NCBI GenBank assembly: GCA_018829545.1
Contig: JAHJTX010000176.1
Location: forward strand, 1-32,733
Direction of reading: 5' to 3'
Source: Bacteroidota bacterium
GTDB lineage: Bacteria; Bacteroidota; Ignavibacteria; Ignavibacteriales; Melioribacteraceae
DNA length: 32,733 nt
The position numbers were made by a program, and so were the translations under genes. Below, piece by piece: positions 18,771 to 27,832 of the stretch (the first letter of the stretch is position 1; each line of letters starts with the position of its first letter). The notes below the pieces were generated by a model, which saw only the letters and a list, made by a program, of their open reading frames with translations, was not told the DNA's origin and searched no databases.

Positions 18771-19558
18771 TAATAACTTTCCTTTGCAGATGGAAAAAAA
18801 TTATGCCCCACGTCTTTTTGGTAATTGTTTAATGCAGAATTCACTAACTCATAACCAGCTAAATACTCTCGTAAAAATTTTGGTTTAAATTCCTTTGACA
18901 AACCCAGTAAATCATGAAGTACAAGAATCTGCCCTGATGTATATTTGCCGGCTCCTATGCCAATAGTTGGAATTGAGATCGTTTCAGTGATTACTTTGGC
19001 AAGATTTGACGGAATCATTTCAAGAAATAGAGCTGAAATCCCAGCGTATTCTAATCTTTTAGCGTCATCAATTATTTTTTCGGCTTTATCTCTTTCTTTG
19101 CCTTGAACTTTAAATCCTCCAAACTTATGTACAAATTGAGGCGTTAGACCTAAATGCCCCATTACGGGAATTCCACTTAACACTAAAAATTCAATGTCCT
19201 CTAAAATTCCATCAGCTCCTTCTATTTTAATTGCTTCTGCGCCGGCTTTAAAGATTGTATCAACAGCATCAACAAGCCTTGACCTTCCTCGTTTATGAGC
19301 AAGAAATGGTAAATCGGAAATAAGAAATTTATTTCGTAACCCTCGCCTAACAGCTTTTGTATGTTGTGCAATCATCTCAACACTTGCGTTAACTGTTGTT
19401 TCATATCCATACATTACCATTGCCACACTGTCTCCGACTAAAACCGCATCAATATTGCTCTCATCGATTATGCGGGCGGACCAAAAGTCATAGCAAGTGG
19501 TCATAGTTATCTTTTTCTCTTCAGATTTGTATTTTTTGAAATCTTCTATATTCTTCAA
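18770..19558 (-). CDS. panB: Ketopantoate hydroxymethyltransferase PanB
   Basis: A 262-residue TIM-barrel enzyme that transfers a hydroxymethyl group from methylenetetrahydrofolate to 2-oxoisovalerate, giving ketopantoate. Seen: VGDSVAMVMYGYETT with the metal-binding aspartate, DLPFLAHKRG, AEAIKIEGA, GIPVMGHLGLTPQ, the catalytic glutamate in ALFLEMIPS, and PTIGIGAG. The N-terminal TTCYDFWSARI corresponds to the usual TAYD motif. It lies five bases downstream of the DUF2520 gene and is coupled to panC. Confidence 0.96.
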   Translation of the reverse strand: MKNIEDFKKYKSEEKKITMTTCYDFWSARIIDESNIDAVLVGDSVAMVMYGYETTVNASVEMIAQHTKAVRRGLRNKFLISDLPFLAHKRGRSRLVDAVDTIFKAGAEAIKIEGADGILEDIEFLVLSGIPVMGHLGLTPQFVHKFGGFKVQGKERDKAEKIIDDAKRLEYAGISALFLEMIPSNLAKVITETISIPTIGIGAGKYTSGQILVLHDLLGLSKEFKPKFLREYLAGYELVNSALNNYQKDVGHNFFPSAKESY

Positions 19559-19563
19559 TTCTT

Positions 19564-20265
19564 TTACTCAAATCCGAAAAACAATTTTAAAAAATCATCA
19601 TAGATAGTTTTAAATTCATCATTTATCAGAGCTTCCCTGTGTTTTTTAATTGTATTCATATCCTTTCTTATAAACGGGCCCGTTAAGTGATTGTTGCCCA
19701 GCATAAAATTTTCCAATGTTTTTGAAAGGTATGGACGCAGCGCATTTTTCGGGATATTGAATTCCGCCATTCTATCAGCGAAAACTTTCCAAATAAGCGA
19801 AATAAAATTACCTCCTATAGCACACCAAGCATGATATAGTGATTTATCATTTGATCGTATCGTGAAATTTGGATTGGGAAATTCTGCGAAAATATCTTTG
19901 AGCGGTTTTTTCCCTTCTTCAGTTATCAATGGAATAGATTTATAGAAATCAAGAGAATAGGTTTTATTTCCGAATGTCGCTAATGGATGAACACTTTCAG
20001 CCTCATCGATGGATAATACACCAGAAAAGTGAATCAATGTAAAATTATTTTTTTTTCCGCTAAAATTACGCTCGATAAATTCTACTATTGCGTCATCATT
20101 AATAGCAATAAGAATTTTAAGTTTTGAATTTTCCGGAATTCTAAGTGGTTTTCCTTCCGACCGCGACCACCTTTTGTAGGGTACTTGAAGGAAATCAAAA
20201 TAGGCTGATAAATGTTTTGCTAGCTTTCCGCTGCCGATTAATAGATAGTCAGTATCTCGAGGCAT
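19564..20265 (-). CDS. Rossmann-fold DUF2520 protein, candidate ketopantoate reductase (PanG-like)
   Basis: From ATG 20265 the protein has 233 residues; a TTG at 20352 would add a hydrophobic extension in front of the Rossmann fold that does not resemble this family. The N-terminus carries a dinucleotide-binding motif (LLIGSGKLAKHLS), then LIAINDDAI and LIHFSGVL strands as in 6-phosphogluconate-dehydrogenase-like reductases. SVHPLATF and the C-terminal helical HAWCAIGGNFISLIW region match the Rossmann-like/DUF2520 architecture. Established knowledge: PanG of Francisella tularensis is a ketopantoate reductase distinct from PanE and IlvC, and I recall it as belonging to this architecture. The gene directly precedes panB and panC, and no panE is in the window, so reduction of ketopantoate to pantoate with NADPH is the likely job. 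This is inferred from context. Confidence 0.8.
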   Translation of the reverse strand: MPRDTDYLLIGSGKLAKHLSAYFDFLQVPYKRWSRSEGKPLRIPENSKLKILIAINDDAIVEFIERNFSGKKNNFTLIHFSGVLSIDEAESVHPLATFGNKTYSLDFYKSIPLITEEGKKPLKDIFAEFPNPNFTIRSNDKSLYHAWCAIGGNFISLIWKVFADRMAEFNIPKNALRPYLSKTLENFMLGNNHLTGPFIRKDMNTIKKHREALINDEFKTIYDDFLKLFFGFE

Positions 20266-20269
20266 AATG

Positions 20270-20339
20270 GTACTTGTCCTAAGATCAAGTCCTTCTTCTA
20301 ATTGAATTATTAAAATAATAAGTAGCTGTCCTACGATCA
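20270..20339. promoter_or_regulatory. 18-base direct repeat upstream of the DUF2520-panBC genes
   Basis: GTACTTGTCCTAAGATCA (20270-20287) and GTAGCTGTCCTACGATCA (20322-20339) match at 15 of 18 positions and are 52 bases apart, about five helical turns. They lie in the largest gap of the cofactor cluster, between ribH and the DUF2520 gene. They may be paired operator sites for a regulator of the pantothenate/NAD half. The first copy ends four bases before the preferred ATG, so a repressor or leader-RNA role is possible. Confidence 0.4.
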
Positions 20340-20411
20340 GCTCAAAGATCAACTTGGCGAATATACTAAAAACATCGCTGTGATAAAAACTTTGGTTGGC
20401 TTTTCAAAGCA

Positions 20412-20876
20412 TTAAATTTTATTTAACAAGTCGATCATCTCAATTGCAGAAAGCGCTGCATCCCAGCCTTTGTTGCCCGCTTTTGTTCCGGCGCGTTCTA
20501 TTGCCTGCTCAATTGAATCAGAAGTAATTATCCCATAAATAACGGGGATGCCTGTATCTAAGCCAACATTTGCTATTCCTTTGCTCACCTCCGAGGCAAC
20601 ATATTCAAAATGAGGAGTAGCGCCGCGAATCACTGCTCCTAAGCAAATAATTGCATCGTATTTTTTTGATAAAGCCATTTTTTTTGCAGCGATAGGAATT
20701 TCGAAAGAGCCTGGTACCCAGCACAGAGTGATATCCTCTTCTTTTCCGTTATGGCGAATAAGACAGTCGAGTGCGCCGTCAATTAATTTTTTAGAAATAA
20801 ATTCATTAAATCTGCCGACTACTAAACCAAATCTTCTGCCTTCCGCAGAAAGAAATCCTTCGATTGTTATAATCAT
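20412..20876 (-). CDS. ribH: 6,7-dimethyl-8-ribityllumazine synthase
   Basis: A 154-residue lumazine synthase, which condenses 5-amino-6-ribitylaminouracil with dihydroxybutanone phosphate in the penultimate step of riboflavin synthesis and usually forms pentamers or icosahedral shells. Visible: [13 protein letters not shown] at the N-terminus, [35 protein letters not shown] with the catalytic histidine, [17 protein letters not shown] and GNKGWDAA. It lies 15 bases downstream of ribBA on the same strand. Confidence 0.97.
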   Translation of the reverse strand: MIITIEGFLSAEGRRFGLVVGRFNEFISKKLIDGALDCLIRHNGKEEDITLCWVPGSFEIPIAAKKMALSKKYDAIICLGAVIRGATPHFEYVASEVSKGIANVGLDTGIPVIYGIITSDSIEQAIERAGTKAGNKGWDAALSAIEMIDLLNKI

Positions 20877-20891
20877 TGTTTTCTCGATTTA

Positions 20892-22124
20892 TTAGTTAAA
20901 ATTTTCATCGTTTAGAATAAAGTGACCCATTTTCTTTTTTTTAGTGAAAAGATAATGTCCATTTACTTCATTAGGACAGATTTCGATTGGAACTCTCTCC
21001 GTTATTTCCAGATCGTATCCTCTCAATCCGATTATCTTTTTAGGATTGTTCGTTAATAGTTTAATTTTGCTCAATCCCAGATCTTTAAGTATCTGCGCCC
21101 CGATTCCATAATCTCTTAAATCCGGTTTTAATCCAAGTTCTTCGTTAGCTTCTACCGTATCTCTGCCCTCTTCCTGCAAGGAATACGCTAACAATTTATT
21201 CAGCAGACCTATTCCGCGTCCTTCTTGTCTCATGTACAAAACTACGCCTCTGCCTTCTTTTTCAATCATTTTAAGCGCTGTTTCTAATTGATCTCCGCAG
21301 TCGCATCTTTTTGAACCGAATACATCTCCTGTTATACATTCAGAGTGGACTCTTACAAGAACCGGATTTGTGCCTGAGATATCTCCCTTTACAAGCGCAA
21401 TTGGATTATCATTCGCATCAAGAATATTTTCGTAGAGATGTAGTTTAAAGTCACCGAATGCAGAAGGAAGATCAATTACAACTTTACTTTTAACAAGCTT
21501 TTCAGATTTCCGTTTGTATTCGATTAAATCTGCAATCGTTATCAATTTTAGATTGAATTTTTCAGCTATTTCACCAAGTCGTGGAACTCTTGCCATCGTG
21601 CCGTCCTCATCCATAATTTCGCAAAGAACTCCGGAAGGATTTAATCCGGCAAGTTTTGCTAAATCAACTGCCGCTTCGGTGTGACCTGTCCTTTTAAGCA
21701 CTCCGCCGTTATTCGCGATGAGTGGAAAAATATGGCCTGGCTTTGCAAAATCGTTCCCTCGAACTGAAATGTCTGTTATAGCTCGTATAGTAGCAGCTCT
21801 ATCGAACGCCGAGATTCCCGTTGTCGTTCCAATTTTATAATCAATTGTAACCGTAAAATTAGTATTGTGCAGCGCAGTATTAGAATTAACCATAATATCC
21901 AGCTCCAATTCTTTTGCCCGCTCCTCGGTTATAGAAACGCAAATCATTCCTCTGCCTTTTTTAGACATAAAGTTAATATCTTCCGGACGGACTAGTTCCG
22001 AAGCCATAATAAAATCGCCTTCGTTCTCTCGGTCTTCATCGTCCACAACAATTACCATTTTTCCATGTTTGATATCGTTGATTGCTTCTTCGATTTTATT
22101 AAAAACTATTTTTTCGTTTTTCAT
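20892..22124 (-). CDS. ribBA: Bifunctional DHBP synthase / GTP cyclohydrolase II
   Basis: A 410-residue fusion that makes both precursors of riboflavin. The N-terminal domain (1-205) converts ribulose 5-phosphate to dihydroxybutanone phosphate: [48 protein letters not shown] and [11 protein letters not shown]. The C-terminal domain opens the GTP ring: the zinc site is in [21 protein letters not shown] (three cysteines), followed by [14 protein letters not shown] and LLTNNPKK. Both catalytic sets look intact. One base separates it from ribE upstream, so they are co-transcribed. Confidence 0.98.
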   Translation of the reverse strand: MKNEKIVFNKIEEAINDIKHGKMVIVVDDEDRENEGDFIMASELVRPEDINFMSKKGRGMICVSITEERAKELELDIMVNSNTALHNTNFTVTIDYKIGTTTGISAFDRAATIRAITDISVRGNDFAKPGHIFPLIANNGGVLKRTGHTEAAVDLAKLAGLNPSGVLCEIMDEDGTMARVPRLGEIAEKFNLKLITIADLIEYKRKSEKLVKSKVVIDLPSAFGDFKLHLYENILDANDNPIALVKGDISGTNPVLVRVHSECITGDVFGSKRCDCGDQLETALKMIEKEGRGVVLYMRQEGRGIGLLNKLLAYSLQEEGRDTVEANEELGLKPDLRDYGIGAQILKDLGLSKIKLLTNNPKKIIGLRGYDLEITERVPIEICPNEVNGHYLFTKKKKMGHFILNDENFN

Positions 22125-22125
22125 T

Positions 22126-22767
22126 TTAATAACCCAATTCTTTAAACCATTTTTCAGAAAATTTATTTACCGTAGAATTACTCATGAACTGATTTTCTAC
22201 ATATTTTATTAGAATATCTATTTCAATATTTACATTCTCACCGATTTTCCGGTATTGCAGGTTTGTGTATTTCCATGTGTGTGGTATAACGGAAATATCA
22301 AAAACAGCATCGGAATAAATTTTTGAAACAGTTAAACTGATCCCGTCAATTGCAATAGATCCTTCATCAATAATGTACCTAAAAAGATTGTTCTCTGTTG
22401 ATATTTTTAAAAGATAGTTTTCCTCATGCCTTTTGATTTGAAGTATTTTTCCTATGCCGTTTACATGACCCTGAACAATATGGCCTCCTAGCCTTGAATC
22501 TGCCCTTATTGCTCTTTCCAGATTTACTTTTGTTCCAATTGTAATTTTGGATAATGTAGATTTTAAAAGTGTTGCCCCAACAGCGTCAACCCAGAATGTA
22601 ATACGCGAAAATTCCGTTATCGTAAGACACACACCGTTTATACAAATTGAATCACCGATTCTTGAATCTTCTAAAATCTTTTCGGCGGAAATAAGAAGTT
22701 TTAATCCACCGCCAACGGATAAGATTTTTTTAACTATTCCTATTTCTTCTATTAATCCAGTAAACAT
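22126..22767 (-). CDS. ribE: Riboflavin synthase alpha subunit
   Basis: A 213-residue protein with two tandem lumazine-binding barrels. It disproportionates two dimethylribityllumazine molecules into riboflavin and the pyrimidine precursor. It begins [10 protein letters not shown], the canonical start. The first barrel has [13 protein letters not shown] and [12 protein letters not shown]; the second has [12 protein letters not shown] and ISVIPHTW. The length is normal. Gene order ribD-ribE-ribBA-ribH is the standard bacterial riboflavin set. Confidence 0.97.
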   Translation of the reverse strand: MFTGLIEEIGIVKKILSVGGGLKLLISAEKILEDSRIGDSICINGVCLTITEFSRITFWVDAVGATLLKSTLSKITIGTKVNLERAIRADSRLGGHIVQGHVNGIGKILQIKRHEENYLLKISTENNLFRYIIDEGSIAIDGISLTVSKIYSDAVFDISVIPHTWKYTNLQYRKIGENVNIEIDILIKYVENQFMSNSTVNKFSEKWFKELGY

Positions 22768-22790
22768 AAGCCACTAATTTTTACTTAATA

Positions 22791-23885
22791 CTAACAAGAA
22801 TCAGACCTCTTTTTATAGATGAACAAATCATCCCTACCCAATTTGGTTGAACTTACAAGTTCAGAATATAGTTCAATGTCAGAATCAAATGCATCGAGCC
22901 CTTTCCTGAAAAATTGCTCGGACTTAATATGAAATATCTCATCAAAAAGTCCCTCCGAAATAAATTGAGTAAAAATATCGGCTCCGCCTTCTACAAGAAT
23001 CGAATTAATTTTCTGCTCCCCCAGCAAATGTAATATTTTTTTTATATTAAGTTTCCCGTAATTGTTTGATTTCTGTTCGAATATTTTGATCCCCTTCTTT
23101 CCCAATACTGAGATTGTTTCCGGATTTGAATTCTCCTTACTAAAAATAATCGTTCGATCAAAATCCTTATCATTAAATACATTTGAATGAATTGAAGATG
23201 ACAAATTGCCGTCTATTATTACTCTGTAAGGATTTGTTCCCTTTACTAATCTTACAGTCAATTGCGGATTATCAATATTTATCGTTCCAGCTCCGACTAA
23301 TATAGCATCATATTCCGAGCGCAGCTCGTGTACAAAACAATTTGCTTCCAAACCTGTAATCCAAGTTTGGCTGCCGATGGATTTAGTAATTTTGTTATTG
23401 CTAGAGGTTGCAATCTTCAGCGCAATATACGGAATCCCGGTCTTTATCTTTTTGAAAAAGAATTTATTTAATTCATCTCCCTGATCTTTGAGTACTTCTG
23501 TTATTACTTCAATACCTTCGTCTCTCATCATCTGAACTCCCTTTCCGTTTACGTCTGGATTAGGATCGTAACTGCTGATTACAATTCTTGATATTTTGGA
23601 TTGAATAATAAGTGGAACGCATGGAGGAGTTTTTTTATTTGTGTGACAACAAGGCTCTAAATTGCAATAAAGAGTAGAGTCTTCAATGTTTTCATTTGCT
23701 GCGTTGATTGCATTCCTTTCAGCATGAAGCCCGCCGAAATATTGATGCCAGCCTTCGGAAATTATCTGATTGTTTTTGACAATTACAGAACCGACTTTTG
23801 GATTAGGACTCACAGTCCCTTTTCCTCTTTCGGCTAATTCAAAACATCTTTTAATAAATTGCAGATCAAAATCAGTTTGTAACAA
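22791..23885 (-). CDS. ribD: Bifunctional riboflavin deaminase/reductase RibD
   Basis: A 364-residue fusion. The N-terminal zinc deaminase domain (about 8-145) has SPNPKVGSVIVKN, HAERNAIN with the zinc histidine and catalytic glutamate, and LEPCCHTNKKTPPC with the two zinc cysteines. The C-terminal reductase domain has ALKIATSSNNKI, GAGTINIDNPQLTVR, RVIIDGNL and ILVEGGADIFTQF. It carries out the second and third steps after GTP ring opening. The start is TTG at 23885: no ATG is available in frame until after the deaminase core. It follows anmK with a 40-base gap. Confidence 0.96.
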   Translation of the reverse strand: MLQTDFDLQFIKRCFELAERGKGTVSPNPKVGSVIVKNNQIISEGWHQYFGGLHAERNAINAANENIEDSTLYCNLEPCCHTNKKTPPCVPLIIQSKISRIVISSYDPNPDVNGKGVQMMRDEGIEVITEVLKDQGDELNKFFFKKIKTGIPYIALKIATSSNNKITKSIGSQTWITGLEANCFVHELRSEYDAILVGAGTINIDNPQLTVRLVKGTNPYRVIIDGNLSSSIHSNVFNDKDFDRTIIFSKENSNPETISVLGKKGIKIFEQKSNNYGKLNIKKILHLLGEQKINSILVEGGADIFTQFISEGLFDEIFHIKSEQFFRKGLDAFDSDIELYSELVSSTKLGRDDLFIYKKRSDSC

Positions 23886-23925
23886 AAATATTCTTTCTAT
23901 AAAATTGATTAATAAAAACTACTCA

Positions 23926-25116
23926 TCACGGTAAACAAATCTTACCTAAAATCGTTGGTCTCGTCGCGCCGGTAGTGAGCGGAATATTTGAAGGATTTCC
24001 ACAAATAGTTTCGTTAGCCAGCACAGCAAAGCAAATCGCTTCCTTCGCATCGGATGAAATTCCGATTTCGTCAATCACTTTAATTTCAATTCCGTTACCA
24101 AAATATTTATGGAGCGCATTATACAGAAATCTGTTTTTAGCTCCGCCTCCGCTTACAATCAGTTCGTCAATCTGAGTATCCGCTTCAACAAACTTTTTGT
24201 AATTCCTATAAATTCCAAAAGCGGTGAACATAGTTACGGTGTATAACCAATCTTCTGAAGAAACTTTCTTAAACTCGTTCAACAATTCAACAAGAAATTC
24301 AGAACCGTAATATTCTCTTCCTGTAGATTTGGGAGGTGGTGTCTCGATGAAATTATCTTGCTCCATCAATCTTGTAAAGAGATCATCATTAATTTTTCCG
24401 GATTCCGCAATTTGTCCGTTCTCATCGAATGGTTTATCGAAAAATTTCTGCATTAAATTGTCTATCATCATATTGCCCGGACCTGTATCAAATGCCAATA
24501 CTTCCTCAACACCCTTTACTTTATTGAGTATTGTGAAATTCGAGATACCCCCGATATTCAATAACGCACGGTTTTTGTCATGCGAATGAAATAAAATGTA
24601 ATCAAAATAAGGAACGAGCGGCGCGCCCTGTCCGCCGAGCGCAACATCCCCAACACGAAAATCTCCAACTGTGGTGATGCCGGTTAATTTTGCCAAAACC
24701 GATGGATCGCCGATTTGCAATGTTGACGCAGTTTCAAATCCGAATAAATTTTTCTTTTTTGGATGATGATAAATTGTTTGCCCGTGACTTCCAATCAAGT
24801 CAATTTGATCGGCGGAAAAATTTAAATTAGCTAATAAATTTTTAACGCTTTCGGCGTACACATTAGCGAGCAGAAAATTTAACTGGCTTATATCCTCAAT
24901 TCTGCTGCTTTCATTTGAGCAGTTTTTTAGAATAAATTCTTTAAGTCCGTTTGGGAACGGTGATTCGCAAAACCCAATTAAACTTAGTTTTGTATTCACA
25001 CCGGAGTTTTCAATTTCTACCAGCGCAGTATCAACTCCGTCAACAGAAGTCCCGGACATTAAACCGATCACCAGCTTTTTACTTTTCTCTGAAATGCTTT
25101 GAAGTTTTTTTAACAT
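23926..25116 (-). CDS. anmK: Anhydro-N-acetylmuramic acid kinase
   Basis: A 396-residue sugar kinase that phosphorylates and opens 1,6-anhydro-MurNAc released by lytic transglycosylases, allowing cell-wall recycling. Seen: IGLMSGTSVDGVDTALVEI at the N-terminus, DLIGSHGQTIYHHP, QIGDPSVLAKLTGI, ALGGQGAPLVPYFD, LLNIGGISNFTIL, FDTGPGNMMID and the late ELIVSGGGAKNRFL. It is the first gene of the long co-directional cofactor run; the 147-base AT-rich region upstream (25117-25263) should contain the promoter. A TATAAT on the minus strand at 25189-25194 is a possible -10 element, without a convincing -35. Confidence 0.96.
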   Translation of the reverse strand: MLKKLQSISEKSKKLVIGLMSGTSVDGVDTALVEIENSGVNTKLSLIGFCESPFPNGLKEFILKNCSNESSRIEDISQLNFLLANVYAESVKNLLANLNFSADQIDLIGSHGQTIYHHPKKKNLFGFETASTLQIGDPSVLAKLTGITTVGDFRVGDVALGGQGAPLVPYFDYILFHSHDKNRALLNIGGISNFTILNKVKGVEEVLAFDTGPGNMMIDNLMQKFFDKPFDENGQIAESGKINDDLFTRLMEQDNFIETPPPKSTGREYYGSEFLVELLNEFKKVSSEDWLYTVTMFTAFGIYRNYKKFVEADTQIDELIVSGGGAKNRFLYNALHKYFGNGIEIKVIDEIGISSDAKEAICFAVLANETICGNPSNIPLTTGATRPTILGKICLP

Positions 25117-25263
25117 GATTCTTCAACAAAAGTTTTACGGTTCGTGTATATTTTTAATTTTGGAATAATTGTGCTTGCAATTTATTTGATTATAGAGAGA
25201 ACATCAAATAATTTGAATTTTTGGAAGAATATAAATTAATAATCGATTGCTAAAACCCGAAAA

Positions 25264-26697
25264 TCAAATTGGAAGATCATCATCGTAAGATTGTCTATCC
25301 TCAATTTGCGGCATTTCCGTGTGGAATAGATCCAGGTTTTCGAATCTTGCGTAGTCCTTTATAAATTTTAGTTTTGCATCTCCCACTGGACCGTTACGCT
25401 GTTTACCAACAATTACTTCGGCTACACCCTGCGTAGGTTCACCGGAATAAAATTGAGCAATACCATAAACCTCCGGTCGATAAAGGAAAAGCACAACGTC
25501 GGCGTCCTGCTCGATGGATCCCGATTCGCGAAGATGGCTTAGCATTGGTTTTTTGTCCGAAGTTGTTTCGACCACGCGGTTAAGCTGAGACAATGCAACA
25601 ACAGGAATATTCAATTCCTTTGCAAGCGCTTTGAGTGAACTTGATATAATTGAGATTTCTCTTTCCCTGCTTTCAACTTTAATTCCGGATGTCATCAATT
25701 GGAGATAATCCACAATGACTAGCCCGATATTTTTTTCTGCTTTAAGTCTGCGGGCTTTGGCTCGCATCGCCAGTACTGAGAGAGCAGGAGTATCATCAAT
25801 GTAAATTTGCGCTTGACTTAATTTATGAACAGTTCGGCTTATCTTGGCGCCGTCTTCTGCTTTGAATCTTCCTGTTCTTACGCTATGAGCATTAATTCTT
25901 GCTTCTGCGGAAATCAATCTTGTTGCTAATTGAATGGTTGACATTTCCAAACTAAAGAATGCAATTGGGATTTTACTTTCCACGGCGGCGTTTCTAGCGA
26001 CCGATAATGCGAAAGCAGTTTTTCCCATTGAAGGACGCGCGGCAACAATTATCAAATCTGATTTTTGAAATCCACCGAGCAAATCATCCAAAGCAAAATA
26101 ACCCGTTGGAACTGCGAACGTTACCAAACTTTTTGAGTGAATCGCTTCAATCAATTCTAGAGCTTGTTTAACCGCTTTGTCCATAGAAGTGAATGACTCT
26201 TTAGTCCCCTCTTCAGAGATAGAAAAGATTTTTGATTCTGCTTCATCGAGGAGATCGAACACATCATCTCTTCCTTCGTAAGCGGAATTCGCTATCTCTA
26301 ATGAAGTGGAAATAAGTTTACGAAGAATCCACTTTTCCAACACTACTCTTGAATGGTAATCGATGTTGGTAGCGGAGGAAATGTCCTGCGAAAGTTTGCC
26401 AATATAAGAAGCTCCGCCGCACTCCTCAAGTTTTCCGGCGCGTTTTAATTCTTCATAAAGCGAAACGTTATCAATCGGTTCGTTGGATTGATAGAGCGAA
26501 CTGATAGCTTGAAAAACAATTTTGTTTTTTGGATCAAAAAAGTATTCGGGCTTTAATATTTCTATAGCGCCTGGAGCGGAATTGTTATCTAATAAAATGG
26601 CGCCAAGTACTGCTACTTCTACTTCCGGAGCTGCGGGAGGCTGCTTGGAAACAGCTCTCAATTTTTCAATATCGACAGATTCTTTTTTCTTTGCCAT
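25264..26697 (-). CDS. dnaB: Replicative DNA helicase DnaB
   Basis: A 477-residue hexameric helicase that unwinds DNA at the replication fork and recruits primase. The N-terminal collar domain starts at about residue 22 (PPAAPEVEVAVLGAILLD). The RecA-like motor has Walker A in ARPSMGKTAF (K226 T227), the catalytic E251 in FFSLEMS, Walker B in LVIVDYLQLMTSG (about 326-338), and downstream LSQLNR, LRESGSIEQDADVV and KQRNGPVG with the arginine finger region. There is no sign of an intein or insertion. It starts one base after the uracil-DNA glycosylase stop, so the two are probably co-transcribed. Confidence 0.97.
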   Translation of the reverse strand: MAKKKESVDIEKLRAVSKQPPAAPEVEVAVLGAILLDNNSAPGAIEILKPEYFFDPKNKIVFQAISSLYQSNEPIDNVSLYEELKRAGKLEECGGASYIGKLSQDISSATNIDYHSRVVLEKWILRKLISTSLEIANSAYEGRDDVFDLLDEAESKIFSISEEGTKESFTSMDKAVKQALELIEAIHSKSLVTFAVPTGYFALDDLLGGFQKSDLIIVAARPSMGKTAFALSVARNAAVESKIPIAFFSLEMSTIQLATRLISAEARINAHSVRTGRFKAEDGAKISRTVHKLSQAQIYIDDTPALSVLAMRAKARRLKAEKNIGLVIVDYLQLMTSGIKVESREREISIISSSLKALAKELNIPVVALSQLNRVVETTSDKKPMLSHLRESGSIEQDADVVLFLYRPEVYGIAQFYSGEPTQGVAEVIVGKQRNGPVGDAKLKFIKDYARFENLDLFHTEMPQIEDRQSYDDDLPI

Positions 26698-26698
26698 T

Positions 26699-27454
26699 TT
26701 ATTTTTTATCAGTTAATTGGTCGTATAACTTCCTAACTTTTTGAACGTCTTCCCAGCATCCTCTTTTCCAGTTTGGATTTCTAAGCAAGGCGGCTGGGTG
26801 GTAAGTTACCATTAATTTACTTGCGGCGAAATCATAAACTTCGCCCCTCATACGTGTAAGAGATTCTTTATTATTCAATAACACGTTAGCCGAAATTCTT
26901 CCTAAACACAGAATTATTTTCGGTTTTATTAATTCTATCTGTTTATACAAATAGGGCGAGCAAGTTTCTCTTTCCGATGGAAGCGGATCGCGGTTATTAG
27001 GCGGTCGGCATTTTAATATATTTGCGATGTAGATATCGTCGCGCTCGAATTCGATTGCTTTTAAAATATCGTTCAGCAGTTTGCCGGCTCTTCCAACAAA
27101 TGGAATTCCCTGTTTGTCCTCATCCGCTCCGGGCGCTTCACCTATCAGCATCAAATCTGCATTCGGATTTCCAACACCAAAAACAAATTTCAATCTAGTT
27201 GAACCGAGCGCACACTTTTTACATGTATTAATGTTAGCGTCAAGCTCTTCTACAGAAGAATAGTTGAGATGGACCGATGTTTTTATATCGGTTTTCAATG
27301 GACGTTCGGTTTCGTGAATGAATGAAGTTGCATTTGAATCCAAAATATTTTCAAGATTTATATCAAAGTTCATTGCAGCAAATAGTTCGTCTCCAAAATA
27401 TGCTTTTTGATCCTTCAGCGCTTCAATTACCAGCTTTAATTTTTCTTTTTGCAA
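26699..27454 (-). CDS. Uracil-DNA glycosylase, iron-sulfur family 4 type
   Basis: A 251-residue base-excision-repair enzyme. The four cysteines expected to bind a 4Fe-4S cluster are visible at C78, C81, C149 and C165. Motif 1 [20 protein letters not shown] (from 105) contains the uracil-binding and water-activating region, and [10 protein letters not shown] (216-225) is the conserved motif 3. The first 70 residues form a variable extension ahead of the catalytic domain. The start is TTG at 27454, with AAGGG nine bases upstream; no in-frame ATG occurs before residue 28. It is followed directly by dnaB. Family 4 and related family 5 are hard to separate by eye; GEAPG favours family 4. Confidence 0.93.
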   Translation of the reverse strand: MQKEKLKLVIEALKDQKAYFGDELFAAMNFDINLENILDSNATSFIHETERPLKTDIKTSVHLNYSSVEELDANINTCKKCALGSTRLKFVFGVGNPNADLMLIGEAPGADEDKQGIPFVGRAGKLLNDILKAIEFERDDIYIANILKCRPPNNRDPLPSERETCSPYLYKQIELIKPKIILCLGRISANVLLNNKESLTRMRGEVYDFAASKLMVTYHPAALLRNPNWKRGCWEDVQKVRKLYDQLTDKK

Positions 27455-27473
27455 ACTATTACCCTTACAAACA

Positions 27474-27509
27474 AATAATGGCAGTTTGGGAATTTAAACT
27501 GCCATTATT
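27474..27509. terminator. Terminator hairpin after rpoZ
   Basis: A perfect 14-bp stem (27474-27487 with 27496-27509) closes an 8-base loop. On the minus strand it is followed by TGTTTGT and lies 29 bases after the rpoZ stop, ending the yicC-gmk-rpoZ transcript. It lies close to the udg start, which therefore has its promoter at or just beyond this element. Confidence 0.75.
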
Positions 27510-27538
27510 CTTTCAAAGATTCAATATGTAGTTGAAAA

Positions 27539-27832
27539 CTATTCTGTGTCTTTATATCTATATTGAATTTGCCCATTCAATAGTTCATCCATTGCGTATT
27601 GATGAGCTTTATGTTTCTTTTCGAATTCAACAGAAATTCTTATAAGATCCGGATTTGCTTTGTCCTCGAATTCATCTTCGGGAGTAGTAACAATTTGATT
27701 AACTAAAGTATTGTATTCGAGTCTGTTATCGTCATTGATTTGTCTTGCGCGTTTTGCTGCAACAATTGCCGCTTCGTAAATATTGGCAGACCTCTCGTCT
27801 ATTTTTTTCAAATCAACAGGGGTAATTTTCAT
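27539..27832 (-). CDS. rpoZ: RNA polymerase omega subunit
   Basis: A 97-residue protein matching the omega/RpoZ/Rpb6 fold: NIYEAAIVAAKRARQIND is the conserved helix that clamps the beta-prime C-terminus. It helps RNA polymerase assembly and, in many bacteria, ppGpp response. Its ATG overlaps the gmk stop as ATGA, and gmk-rpoZ adjacency is widely conserved, which supports the call. Confidence 0.93.
   Translation of the reverse strand: MKITPVDLKKIDERSANIYEAAIVAAKRARQINDDNRLEYNTLVNQIVTTPEDEFEDKANPDLIRISVEFEKKHKAHQYAMDELLNGQIQYRYKDTE

Noticed and set aside
19564-20352. Longer DUF2520 protein starting at TTG 20352
   Set aside because: The extra 29 residues are hydrophobic, overlap the direct repeats and precede the Rossmann motif by more than the family norm; ATG 20265 fits better.
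25117-25263. FMN riboswitch ahead of the rib genes
   Set aside because: No conserved RFN-type helices or GC-rich junction motifs are visible; the region is uniformly AT-rich, and anmK lies between it and ribD.
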